Part shown: piece by piece, positions 24,057 to 35,161 of the stretch
Layout of the letters: each line of letters opens with the position of its first letter
Position numbering within the stretch: the first letter of the stretch is position 1
Source of the DNA: Capronia americana
Taxonomy: Eukaryota; Ascomycota; Eurotiomycetes; Chaetothyriales; Herpotrichiellaceae
DNA length: 64,000 nt
Assembly (NCBI GenBank): GCA_016110215.1
Contig: JADWQD010000010.1
Location: 868,001 to 932,000 of the forward strand
Reading direction: 5' to 3'
Program-made: the position numbers and the translations under genes
The notes under the pieces: model-generated
Seen by the model: the letters and a program-made list of their open reading frames with translations, nothing else
What the model was told of the DNA's origin: nothing
Databases searched by the model: none

Positions 24057-25046
24057 ACGCGACGCAATCAATACCCTATCTTGCAAATACGAGACGCCTC
24101 TGAAACATGAATTCTTACTCTGCATAGCTTGCGAGGCTGGAGGAACATTTCGGAATAGTCAGCGATGGATTCGAAAGCCAGAAAAGGAACTCTCGTGCCG
24201 CTAGGAACCCCTAAACGAGGCCAGCCTGACACGGGTATTTGCTTGCGGGAGAATGCGACGGGCGCAGATTCACATCCGCTCATGGTCATGGTCATGTTCC
24301 AAGGCGTTCCGGCGTAGGCCGAAGCGACAGACCAGGGCAGCGAAGGAATATCCAAAACTAGGACGGACTCAAATGCAGCTCCGAACTCGGAAGGCGGTTT
24401 TCCCGCCCAAGGAAATGGCTAGCGTCGGCATTGTACAGCGCCAGACTGGGCTTTAATGAGGGCCTAAGGGCCAGGACGGAGCGTAGACGGACATCGTCTC
24501 GAATCGCCAGCCAGGATCACGCGCGGCGTCGCGGAGGAGTCCAAGGCAAGGCCAGGCTCGGCTTCGACGCCCTGAGATGCTTCCACGATCACGGAACGGG
24601 AATGTCATCCAGGATTATAGAGATAGATTACCGAGTACTTCACAATACGAACTGAATGAACCCTGCTCCTGGTGCTGCGCATTCCAATCTTTCATGTATA
24701 TATATACCCTGCATTTCTTTCTGTACACCGTGTCTGACGCGTCCTCACCATCGACGTACGGCCATTTCGATTGGCGTCCCGTACCGGGATCTCCCAAAGG
24801 AGGTGCAAATACTAGATAGACATCTCGCAGTATTGTACTCAACCATTCGCCTCACTCGTACTTCATGTTGGCGCTCTGACCTCATCACGCCTATCTAGGG
24901 GGGTTTGGGGATGATTTTCCAACGCATGTGCCTAAGGCGTCCGAGCATCCGAGTTGCGAATGCAGGTGATCAAGTTCAAGAACTAGTAGAGGGCCCATAC
25001 CCTGCAAGCAAGAGCAGGTGTGCTCTTTCCCGTCCTGTCCTCTCCG
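24057..25046. other. Convergent 3' intergenic region
   Basis: About 1 kb between the CorA-like gene and the GH16 gene stop codons. Nothing recognised. Confidence 0.5.
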
Positions 25047-26521
25047 TCAATGATCTCCACCCGGTTGAGTCTGCAAGATCAGGCCTTCTGACGACGACGA
25101 GGGCTCGGCGGAGTGGTGGTGGTGGTGATGGTGGTCCCTCCCTTCCTGATACACCTTGATCGATTCGACCAGCCAGAACGTGTTGACGAACGAGGCCGGA
25201 TTCATCGCGACATAGCAGTTACATGACGGCCATTCGGGGGAGGAGCTACTTCGTCAGCGTGTTCCGAACGTACATGCCATGCCCCTCCGCGCGAATATAG
25301 TTTTGCAGTGTTGGTTTTGGGGACAGAGGAGAGAGGTGGGGGAGACGAGATGAAATGGAGAGACACCTACCATCCCGACGAGCCCCATACGCCGCCCGCC
25401 CAATCTCCGCAGAAAGCCACGTTCAAAGTCTGGGTATAAAGCTCAGTAAAAGTGTATCAAAAATGATTGCGAGACCCAAAGGGAGAGGATAGAATGACGA
25501 AATTGTTGACTTTGCGTGAGTGACTTGACTTACTATCCAGTGCTGTTGAAAGTGCGAATCAAAGTCGCACGGTTTCGAATAGTTCGCCTGCGGGATACCC
25601 CAGGTTTCAGGCTTCGGATGTCCCGCGGTAATGTCGTGGGGGATATTGCTCCGCGGGAAGAACCAGATTTGGATGCCGCTGGAATTCCAGAGCGTTGCAT
25701 AGACGCCACCTCCGTTTGCATTGAACGCCGTCCCGAATGAGTTGGGGGTATTGCTCTGCACGCCGCAGCCGGCGTTGCCAGGTGTCGCGGGCGAGCAGTC
25801 ATTATGGATCCAGGTGCCGGACTGGGTCCCATCCACGGTGCAGTTGGCCGATGTGTGAAGCGCCATGGCATTCGTGGCCTGCTTGTGCACGCCCTCGATA
25901 ATGTCAATCTCACCGCTATTAGGCCAGTTCGGGCCATACGTCCAGCTTGAAGTCCGATCCATCACATCAGCTGTCTTCTCTTCGCCCTGTGGGCAGGAAG
26001 TATCAGGAAACTCACAAGGCAGGCCACGTCCCGCAGTCTCCTCCGGGCATGTGCCAGAACGAACCGATAATCAAGCCATGGGTATAGTTCGCTCGGCTTT
26101 CCAAGCGGACACTGGGACGACCCCGACGACACCATGCACCGATGATATTACTGTGGTCTACCCCAATATAGACCAGGTTGTCCGTCTCCCAGATCAAGCC
26201 CAGTCTACGAGCCTCGGCTTCGTCAACATAACTAAAACAGTGCCTGTCAGCAATAGAGCATTCAATGGACAGCGTCATGCTGCCTACTCGACGAAGCCAT
26301 GGGTTGGATCGTCGACCTGCAAGCTCGGTTTTTGTTAGTACATATCGAGATTGGCAATCGATCTGGGGGACGGAATTTCGTACGGTGACGAACTGGAACT
26401 TGCTGAAAAAGTCGAGACCACTATAGTCTTCCTGGAGTGTGTATTTGGCTGTTGCTACTTGCAGATGGGCCACAACAGCAATGGCAGCGCAGGCCAGCAA
26501 TCGATATGTCAAGAACAGCAT
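25047..26521 (-). CDS. Secreted GH16 endo-beta-1,3(4)-glucanase-like enzyme
   Basis: Six exons: 26521-26384, 26316-26288, 26231-26016, 25945-25534, 25429-25371, 25245-25047, giving 350 residues. The signal peptide is visible (LLACAAIAVVAHLQVATA). Then YTLQEDYSG...FFSKFQF opens the GH16 domain. The catalytic signature GEIDIIEGV is at about 139-147, with nucleophile Glu140 and acid/base Glu145. Family blocks such as FWTYGPNWPNSG and LNVAFCGDWAGGVWGSSGC lie on either side. By family it hydrolyses beta-1,3/1,4-glucans of fungal or plant walls. The second exon is only 29 bases. After the catalytic domain (CNCYVAMNPASFVNTFWLV) comes a short tail with six consecutive histidines and four serines, unusual for GH16. 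No GPI signal is seen, so the enzyme is probably released. Confidence 0.92.
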
Positions 26522-27522
26522 TTTCTCTGCGGGAGAACACTGAGCTTTTCAGCTAGTGCAAGGAAGGCCAAGGGAGAGTTTTGAGTGCGCGCGGGCTTTG
26601 CAACAAGCAGACTTTACCATGGGTGCTGTGAACCAAGAAACATACAACAGAACCCGGGTCCAAATGGCGACCCGCTTCTGTCTTGCAAAACATGGGGCTG
26701 GGCTCTCCCGCTGCATGGGTTTAGACCTGCAAGTGCCCGCGTGGTCAGGCGAGGGAGTAAAGAAAAGCTGGCTGGGAACGAGTCCTGACCCGGCCTTTGG
26801 ACACGACATCCGTCACGAGGAAGTCTTAAAATGGTAATGTGCGTCTGACGCTGGTGAGGAAGGGGGAGGACTCAATCAAGATCTCCATCGTAAGGCTGCC
26901 AGGGAAAGATGAGCTGCTTGTTGGCACAGTGGCTGGCTGTAAGTTGCCGATCAAGGATGATGAGAACAGCAGCGCAGCGCATGATTGGAGCCGCTGAACC
27001 AGCATCGAGGTGAAATACGACAGGTCAACAAGCCGCAGACAACATTACAACATCAGCTGCGTCGCCATGGAGGTTCAGCTGTCTCAATCGAGCTTCTGCA
27101 TCATCTCTTTAGCACACAAGTGCGACACCGTAGTGGCACGAACGCATCACTATACTCGACCGTACACAGTAGGCAATACACGTGACCCTCATACTCAACT
27201 GAGAGTACTTGCGCTCGCCTCTAGTAACGCCGACTGAAGAGCAAATGGCATTTCAAGGCAAAAGTGTTGTACATTGATATTACCTAGTAACACAGGCAGA
27301 GATGCCATCTGATCCTCAAACCATATACTTGTCTTCTAGGACGATAGCTGTACAAGCGCCGAAAGCGACGAGACTCAAGATAGACGTATGTAGGCGACAC
27401 GTCCGGGCCTTTGGCTCAGTATCTCGGCACAGAAACCGTCGACAGCAGAGAGCAGCGTGTGCAGACTGTTAATGGCCTGCTGGCAAGATCCACATATCAA
27501 CGCACACTCTCTCCCTCGCCGA
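26522..27522. other. Intergenic region upstream of the GH16 gene
   Basis: About 1 kb with the GH16 promoter and the mS45 3' flank. No gene recognised. Confidence 0.5.
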
Positions 27523-28987
27523 CTAGACCTCCACCTTCGTCGGTATCTTGACCCTTCCCTTCTTCCTTTCCTGACTGGGAACACCGTACCTCTGCCCCAC
27601 AGCGCCCTTCCCGCTCCCCCGTCCATCAAGACCCACACCTTGTCTGGTGCTCTGGACCTCTGTGACCACAAGTTGCCATCTTCCCAGATCAACCCGCGTT
27701 TTCTTGGCCTCTTCTTCTTCCCTTTCACGTGCCTTCACGGCTTGTCTCTTCTCTTCATCTCTTTGTAATCTCTCACGATGGCGCGCTCGGCGTTCGAGAG
27801 GAGTCAGACTACGGTCTAACTTATCCTTCTCGAACGCGATGAGATGAGGGTGCGGGATTCTCGAATCAGCCGGTTTTAGAACTGGTCTGCTGCTGCCTAG
27901 TCGCCCGATGATCTCGGTCCTGCTGTCACGCCAGGCCTCGTGCTTTCCCTCGGCGATTGCAGTTTCCTGCTCCTCTGAGAGGCGTGGTGCGCCGGAGAAG
28001 ACCCTCCCGGCGTCGGTTCGATTGAAGGCACGGGATTCAGATGTTGGGTAGAAGACTTGAGGGAAGGTGAGCGGGTGTTGTTCGAGGTCATTTATGGATT
28101 CATGGGGTTCGGAAGGTAGACGGGTGTGTGGGTTGAGGGTCGTCAGGGGGACCATGCCATGGACGGCGCGGGCATAGGGGATGGCGAGTGGTTTTCCCTA
28201 GGTTATCAACTAAGTCAGCTGCTGTTACAACGGGTCAAAGCTGAAGGAGCGTATTGTCGGGGTCTTGAATTCCTCAGAGAGTTGTAATTTGAATTTGTAG
28301 ATCACCATGTTTGGAAGTCTGGAAGACTAATCGATTTTGGTTGTTCATCACAGAAATCATGTCGATGGGTATGAAAAAATACATGCGCGAACTTACCTCT
28401 GCCTTCATTCTCCTCTCGACCTCGATCAACCTCACCACAGCTGCGACCCTCCTCATGTCGACCCCCATCTCCATACTCACTTGCCTAACAGACTTCCCCT
28501 GTTGCTGTACCCTCTCCCATATCTCGTTTCTCAGGTCCTCCGATAGGATACTCTGACTCACAAAATTCTTATTCAGAGGGAATGGTCGTAGGTCATCCAA
28601 CGACTCCTTGGGCAGTCTGTATTCCTGCTGGAGTCGGTCTGTCTCCGTCGCGGCTGCTTCTAGGGCTTCTTCGTCTGCGGTCATGGGATCGTCTGGCGAT
28701 TTCTCTTTTGATGACTCCCCTTGTACATTTTGTTCTTGACCTTTCCCGCGGAGGAGATTACCACGCCTGTCGTACGCGGAGAGGTAGTTCGTGGAAGATG
28801 CTAAAGGATACCGGAAATTTTCACCGGGCCCGTTCAGCCAGGCCCAGAACTGCTCTCGAAGTTTGGTCTGCGAAAGGGAGGGGCTGGAGGAGAAAGACCG
28901 CCGAAGGCAGGATTTGCAGTGTGTTTGGATTGTGGGTGTCGAGGGCAAGGTGAAAGATGCTGCAGACGGGGGTAACCGCGGAGGCAT
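27523..28987 (-). CDS. Mitochondrial small-subunit ribosomal protein mS45 (Bot1/Mrps35 family)
   Basis: Two exons, 28987-28397 and 28197-27523, giving 421 residues with a 199-base intron. The N terminus is basic and Ser/Leu-rich (LRRSFSSSPSLSQTKLREQFW), a mitochondrial presequence. The core has FPLNKNFVSQSILSEDLR, then EIWERVQQQGKSVRQVS, then MGVDMRRVAAVVRLIEVE, followed after the splice by GKPLAIPYARAVHGMVPLT. This is the conserved Bot1p domain as I recall it. The second half is highly charged (ERRARHRERLQRDEEKRQ). It would be part of the 37S mitoribosome small subunit. Assignment to mS45 is from motif memory; no search was run. Confidence 0.82.
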
Positions 28988-29763
28988 TGTATCGGTTAAT
29001 TGAGGTATAGAGGGTTGAATTGATCACGCTGGCTCCTAGAGCATCGAGAACGCGTGAGAGTGCTTGGGATCACGCGGTCGTGTCGGTACTGTTGATTGTG
29101 CTTTGGTGTTGAGTTGCTTTCGTCCTTAAAAATCCTACGAGCTCAAGTCCAAAGTCGGCAAACTTGCCCCTTTACGCAGCTCACCTTATTGGAGCACGTA
29201 GGGGCCTGAGGGCCCTCCACTTGAACGTCGTCGATTGTCCCATGAGTAAGAACAAGATGAATGTTCAAACAAAGGACTCAGCTGTACGGGACACTCTGGG
29301 AGCTAGCTGTGGTTTGCAACGGGGGTGGTATTCCACGTGTGGTGGAGTTCAGAATCTGCTACTTCGCTACTTCAACGAGAGTATCGATCTGGACCGGAGA
29401 CGAATCTGCAATGGCTGATGATCAGGCCATATCGGATCTTGAGCACACACTTAGCTGAAGCATGGAAGAGATGCACTGAGGAAGAGTGAAGGATTGAAGC
29501 ACTCAGCCGCTGCCCATCAATCGATTCACTCTTACAACAAGGTTCTTGGATACACAGCCGGCTCGTCCTTGAATTTCCTCTGTTGGCAGATGCACAAGCC
29601 TGATGAAAGAAGATATGCTGGCACCAGTTGACTACGGTGGTGAAGACGAGATGTGAATCACTGCCGCAGCCAGTCTACAAACACACACACATCCTGTTTT
29701 TCGAGAGACAAAAATCCCCCCACCAGGATTGAACTCTGAGGAAGCAAAAAACTCTGCCTTCAC

Positions 29764-30247
29764 ACCACCCACATTAACTCTGCGGTTGGGGTGAAGGTGA
29801 GATGAAAACCTTCTCCTCTTGCAAGGCGGTTTTTTCCCGTCGGTGATCATGGTGATTGTGATCATGTTGTGTTTCGAACTCGAGATCTACAGTCTACGAA
29901 ACAATCCATCATCCAGAAGACCCATTAACTAAGTGACCGAGGACCGAGTGGGAATGTGCTCACGGTAAGCCCTGTTCAAGCAGCGGATGCCTTTGTCCGG
30001 AATTGTTGTGGGAAAATCGGCAGCTTAAATATATATGTCAAGTGGTCTGGGTGGTGAATGTTGAGAATCATCCACATTAACTTTACGGTGGGTGGAAGAA
30101 GAGGTAAACCCTTTCTCTTGCGAGTGGTTTTCTTCATCGTTCTACAACAATCTATCCTTCGAAGGACCCATTAACTATGAAACCCTTTTGTGATCTTGCG
30201 AGTCTCGGTCAAGAAGCGGATGTCCTTGTCGAGATTGTTGGGAGGAA
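29764..30247. repeat. Two diverged copies of a repeat, one carrying a ~60-bp insertion
   Basis: Copy 1 (29764-~30011) and copy 2 (~30065-30247) share blocks in the same order. Each has CCACATTAACT, a G-rich stretch, an AACCTTCTC/AACCCTTTCTC block, then CTCTTGC, a GGTTTT block, ACAATCxATC, GACCCATTAACTA, GCGGATG and ATTGTTG(T)GGGA. Copy 1 has roughly 60 extra bases (about 29839-29898) between the halves. The blocks are close matches rather than identical, so this is an old duplication. Confidence 0.6.
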
Positions 30248-30560
30248 CTGGTGCGGCAGACAATGTCAAACCCGTGGGTTGGCACCAGATGGCGGTTGAG
30301 ATAGCCCTGTGAAGGACTTCATTGAGCTCGGTCTTGGCGTGCACAATCTGGGGTGACCTCGATATGTCGGAAAGCTTATCGCCAGGACCAGTCTCGGCAG
30401 GCCAGTCTGCTTGCATGCAGCCATACGACGATCGAGAACTGTACACGGCTCCTGCGTGGGGAATTGTCTGGGGTCTGGGGAATTGGCTCCTGGGGTACCG
30501 AAACCCAAACGCCCTGGTCCAATCACATTGACCTGGGACGAGAGGTATCCAAGGACACAA
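30171..30560 (-). pseudogene. Unassigned open frame, possible gene relic
   Basis: An open frame of about 129 codons whose C-terminal part reads like ordinary coding sequence (ELNEVLHRAISTAIW, then PPNNLDKDIRFLTE). No ATG-initiated start consistent with a full protein and no family was recognised. The diverged upstream repeat copy contains a decayed version of the NNLDKDIRFL stretch, which suggests a duplicated and degraded coding fragment. It may equally be chance. Confidence 0.25.
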
Positions 30561-30662
30561 CAGGTGCCGGTACAGGTATATGTTGCCGTCTTCTTGGGCG
30601 AGTGGAAGTAAGTGTGTGTGGGCGTCTTCTCCTTCCCTAAGTTCTGTACCTACGCGGCGACA

Positions 30663-32809
30663 ATGATCTTCCTCGGCCTTGGTTACCTCCTACTTGGCCT
30701 GGGGGCTTTTGTCCTCTGGTCGTATGCGAGATCCGCCCTCCGAAGTGACCTTCGCAAGCTTCCCGGCCCAAGACTTGCACACTGGACCGGGTTGTGGCGA
30801 GCATCTGTTGCATACGGAGGCGATGGCCCGCGCATATACCGCGCTTTGCACCGACAGCTAGGTCCCATCATCAGGAGTGGGCCAAACCATGTCTCGATAT
30901 CTGATCCGGCTATGATCTCTGTGATCTATGGCGTGAACAGCAAGTTTACAAAGGTATATGCCCGCATTCTGCCTCGCACGAGTGACGGGAAGGTTCGAGA
31001 CGGCTGTTTATTGACCCGACCGGCAGTCCATGTTCTATTCCACGGCCGACAGTTTCCACGACGGCCAATACAGCGAAACCATGTTCTCTGCGCGCTCTTT
31101 CGCCGTCCACAAACGATACAGGCAGCAAGTCGCACAGCTATACACCTTGACGAACCTGCGCCTCTATGAACCGTACGAGGACGAGTGCACCGCCATTTTC
31201 TGCCGCTCGATGGTCGAACTCCAGGGCCAACCGCTCGACCTGACCGAATGGCTCCAATGGTACGCGTTCGACGTGATTGCCTGCATCACGTTCCAAAGAC
31301 GCTTCGGGTTCATGGAGGAGCGGAAAGACGTCAAGGACATGATCAAGGGCGTGGGCGCCATGTTCCCGTACATGTCGTCTGTGGGACAGTTCCCGGCCTT
31401 GCATCCATGGATCATGGGGAATCGGACCTTGACCCGACTGAGGAAGTGGCTCCATCCTGATTCTCCCGACCCGATGAAGGAGTTTCTCCAGGTTCGTTTG
31501 CAGCCCACAGCTAATTCTCCTCGATGAGAAGCAATCATGACTCAGCCACTGATGTCGCAAGCACAGATTACAGAAGAAGAGATCAAGCGCTACGACTCGA
31601 CCATCGACGAGAAACGCAGCAACAGGACAGACATGCTGGCTCAACTGCGCGAAAAGGAAGCGAAGACGGGCAAGATCCCGCCCCAAGACGTCGTGCAGCA
31701 TCTTTCCAGCAACCTCATTGCCGGATCGGACACCACAGGAATCTCACTGCGATCATGCTTCTACTACCTGATGAAAAACCCGGCCGCGTACCGCAAACTC
31801 ATGGCCGAGATCGATGACGCCGACAAGAATGGCCTGCTCTCCGAGTATGTGACGTTTGAAGAGAGCTTGAAATTGCCATACCTGTAAGTACATCTGCGTA
31901 GATAGCTATTTCGACCCATCATCCCGTGTCAATCATTCCCGTCAACACTCTGCCTCGATTCTTGAGGAAGACTGATAGACTGACTCTCCACCCCACGCAG
32001 ACAAGCCGTGATCAAAGAAGCTCTTCGCCTGCACCCGGCCGTCGCCCTCCCTCTCGAACGCGTCGTCCCCGAAGGCGGCATGAAACTGTGTGGCTATGTA
32101 AGTGTTGCACTCCACTCCACTAATCCAAACATCTCGAGCGTAACTGGGACTTCTACTTGAAAAAGACAAAACGGCTTCACATTGTCTTGCCTTTGCCTGC
32201 CACCCTGCTTGCTACGTTTCTGCAGTTCTGGTTCTGCCGCCCCGCGTGCTGACACGCCCGCAGTTCATCGAGGCTGGGACCAGCGTCGGCATCGCCGCCC
32301 CGGTCATCGCCCACAACGAAGACATCTACGGCCCCAACACCGACGCATTCCGCCCCGAACGCTGGCTCGAAGCATCCGAGGAGCAATTGAAGGCCATGGA
32401 TCGGTTCTCCTTGACGGTACGTTTTAGCCTGTCTGTGTCTGTGACTGTGTCTCTATCTCTATTATCACCGCCCTGCTCAACACCATCGGTACCCTACCCT
32501 CCCCACCCCCTTCCCTTTGGCCCATCCATCCATCCCTTCATCCATCTCTCTGACCGCAAGTACTCACATTGCAATGCAATACAGTTCGGCCACGGCTCCC
32601 GCACCTGCATCGGCAAGAACATCTCGACGATGGAGATCTGCAAGTTCGTGCCGCACGTGCTCCGCCACTTCGAGTTCGAGTGGGCGAGCGACCAGGCCGA
32701 GTGGGAGGCCAAGGCCCAGTGGTTCTGGCGACAGACGGGCATGATTGCGCGCGTCTATCCGCGGAGGAGAGGCGCCGGTGCCGGTCGCCTCGACGGACAT
32801 GGTTCGTAG
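30663..32809 (+). CDS. Cytochrome P450 monooxygenase (pisatin-demethylase-like group)
   Basis: Six exons: 30663-30953, 31027-31491, 31567-31883, 32001-32097, 32264-32416, 32585-32809, giving 515 residues. An N-terminal membrane anchor (LGLGYLLLGLGAFVLWSY) is followed by the Pro-rich hinge KLPGPRLAHWTG. P450 landmarks are all present: the I-helix oxygen-binding motif AGSDTTG, ExxR as EALR in the K helix, PERW, and the heme-binding FGHGSRTCIGK with Cys449 as fifth ligand. The enzyme would sit on the ER membrane and use NADPH-P450 reductase. The N-terminal third (SDPAMISVIYG...FTKSMFY) resembles the group annotated as pisatin demethylases in many fungi, a label that rarely reflects the true substrate. 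No biosynthetic backbone gene is nearby. Confidence 0.93.
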
Positions 32810-32927
32810 GAAAGAGAGGCAGAGGCAGAGGCAGAGGCAGTATAAATAAAGAAGGGGTTTTTTTTCCTGATACATCACGTACATAACTTGGGTCCCTGGA
32901 TTTCTTCTCATTTAGATGCGAATCAAA

Positions 32928-32976
32928 TCAATACTCAATACTCAATACTCAATACTCAATACTCAATACTCAATAC
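32928..32976. repeat. Seven perfect tandem copies of TCAATAC
   Basis: A 49-base array of exactly seven 7-bp units lies about 120 bases past the P450 stop codon. Confidence 0.9.
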
Positions 32977-33337
32977 TTCCGCCGCTGAGGACTACGTATG
33001 TCAATACTATATTTCCTGACAAACTGTGTACGTCCCGCGGCACCCCAGTTAAAACTGCAGTCTCGCGGAGTCATTTCTGGAGCCGGCCAGTCAGTCAGTT
33101 AGTTTCTATTTACGCACAAGTATGCATTTATTGAGGCATTCATGAACGTCTCGATCCCAGCTAAGACTTGTCCTTATGTCCTTCGTATTTTCGTGTCATC
33201 GACCCGACGGCGCGCTTTCAAACCACTTCAGACCGTAGAATCCTAGACTTCGGGCACCTCTAGTGGGAAGAGCTCACGCCGAGGTTACAGCGGGGCGCGC
33301 GGTGGCGATCATACAGTCTCGGAAAGCCGAGTGCCGG

Positions 33338-33358
33338 GCGTGCGTGCGTGCGTGCGTG
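33338..33358. repeat. GCGT microsatellite (5 units)
   Basis: Five GCGT units plus one base. A separate GTAT tetranucleotide run follows about 35 bases later at roughly 33391-33408. Confidence 0.85.
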
Positions 33359-33739
33359 GATGGACTCTCACGACTCTGTACTGCATGAATGTATGTATGT
33401 ATGTATGTAGTATGTAAGTGTGTATATGTGGTACAGTATAGCGTATTCTGCCACCTCATTCCTGCGTTAACTACTGTAACTAAGTGTATATATTCGTGAG
33501 ACATGGGTCCGGAGAGTGTTCAAGTCTAGGATCTATATCCGAATCCAAATTTGTATCCAAATTTACATCCAAATTCACATGCTACCTCGCCTCGCTCACC
33601 GGGGTATATCCGCGCTGTGCTGAAGATGCCGACAAACTTCCAACTTCCAACAACCGACTCCAGACTCGTAACTCGTAACTCGCTTGAACGCTAGATGCAA
33701 CAACAAGGACTGAAACCACCCGCTCCCTCATCTACGCCC

Positions 33740-35161
33740 TCATGACAACAAAATGTCCGTGCCTTGGAAAGTCGCTGTGCCGGACCACATCCCCCGCACG
33801 AGCGGCACATTGACGTTCGCCACGGTAGTATTGTCCGCGGCGGCCAAGGTCTCGACCTGCTTCTTGAGGATGGGATCGTTGTTGATGGTCATGTGGCCGT
33901 GGAAGACGATCAACTCGCCGCCCTTGATGATGTCCATGCCGCCCGGGCCGGTCAAGTCGGCGTCGCTGGTGACGAGCAGGGGGCGCGACGACTTCGTGTA
34001 GGGCCCGTAGATGCTCGTCGCCGTGGCGTACGAGACGTCGTACTGGGGCGTCGTGAAACAGTTGCTGCTGAAGAAGAGGAAGTAGATGCCCTCGGCCGAG
34101 CGGTGCAGAGCGGGGGCTTCGATCAAGGGACCGTCAAAGGCGTCGCGGTCAAGGATCTGCACCGCGTCGCCGAGGGACGTAATCCCGTCGTGGTCGACCT
34201 CCTGCAGCATCAGCGGGGTGGGGACGATAGGCTCGACGGTGTTCCCGCAGGAGCCGCCGTGGCCGATCGAGTTGCCGTCGACTTTGTACACGACGTAGCG
34301 CTTTCCGGTCGCTTCGTCGAGGAAGCCGTCCGGGTCGATCGCGCCCCCTAGGGCGTTCACGTCGGGGCAGGCAAACGGGCTGGCTTGCGGCGTGTAGGGG
34401 CCCAAGATGCTCTGTGATGTTGCAGCCCCGACGCAGTGGTGGGCCGGTGACCAGACGACGTTGTCGGCGTAATAAAGAACGAATGTGCCGTCATCCTGGG
34501 TGGGCGCACCGTTAGTCATGTCTTTGGATTAGACCCGTCTTCTGTAGCTTACCAGTTGGACGACATCCGGAGCCCAGACGCCGGCGCCGGTTTCCCACGC
34601 GCCGAGATTAGGAAGCGCATCATGTTGGTCGACCAACGTCCACGTCTGGTTGTCCGTGGAAACGGCGACTTGGATGTTGATGTGGTTCGGTGCTGGCTGC
34701 CGGTTATTGGTCGCAAAGGCATATGATATACCGTCCACGTAGATTATGGCCGGGTCGGGGAAGTTGGATGAAATGTGCGGTCCCACGATCGAGGCGAAAG
34801 GGTTTGAGTCTGGACTTGATATGACCGTGGTTGATGTCGTCTGAGGGACTGGGTCGGGTTGAGGTGACCTTATTACCGAGTTTCGAGGCCACAGCGGGCC
34901 CAGGGAGGTCGCGGCCGTCGAGGCCATCATGTAAGTCGGGATGGCAACCATGATGCCGATTAAAATCTGTATATGCAAGGAACGTGGGGAGAAAGAAGAA
35001 CGACCGTCTATGCTCCGGAAAGATGAGTTTGAAGAAGTATTTTCTAGTAAATGTTGGTCTGAACGAGCGTGGGAAGAAGATGAGACACTTCCCTGGTAGG
35101 GGCGCCTTGAATGAGCGGCGAGCAAAGGCTCTTTTTCTGAGTAGTGGAAACGAGCCGCCAT
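33740..35161 (-). CDS. Membrane-anchored GH43-type glycoside hydrolase
   Basis: Two exons, 35161-34553 and 34495-33740, giving 454 residues. The first 60 residues are polar and Ser-rich (EKEPLLAAHSRRPYQGS). A single hydrophobic helix (about 62-82, IQILIGIMVAIPTYMMAS) follows with no cleavable signal, which is a type II membrane arrangement with the enzyme domain outside the cytosol. The five-bladed beta-propeller signature residues of GH43 are visible: SSNFPDPAIIYVDG (catalytic base Asp), GAIDPDGFLDEATGKRYVVYK (pKa-modulating Asp) and IEAPALHRSAEGIYFLFFSS (acid Glu). By family it would cleave alpha-L-arabinofuranosyl or beta-xylosyl linkages. Exact specificity is undecided. Confidence 0.88.

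Larger units (their letters stand above)
28988..30662. other. Divergent intergenic region mS45 / P450, with diverged duplication
   Basis: About 1.7 kb. The proximal part is the mS45 promoter. The segment 29.76-30.25 kb holds two diverged copies of one sequence (listed separately), and 30.17-30.56 kb has a minus-strand open frame of unknown status. No intact gene recognised. Confidence 0.5.
32810..33739. other. Convergent 3' intergenic region rich in microsatellites
   Basis: About 0.9 kb between the P450 and GH43 stops. It contains AGGCAG repeats right after the P450 stop (about 32815-32840), seven TCAATAC units, a GCGT run, a GTAT run near 33391 and imperfect ATCCAAATTT repeats near 33542-33580. 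No gene. Confidence 0.6.

Noticed and set aside
30663..35161. P450 plus GH43 considered as part of a secondary-metabolite cluster
   Set aside because: No backbone enzyme (PKS, NRPS, terpene cyclase, DMATS) or pathway regulator lies anywhere in the window.
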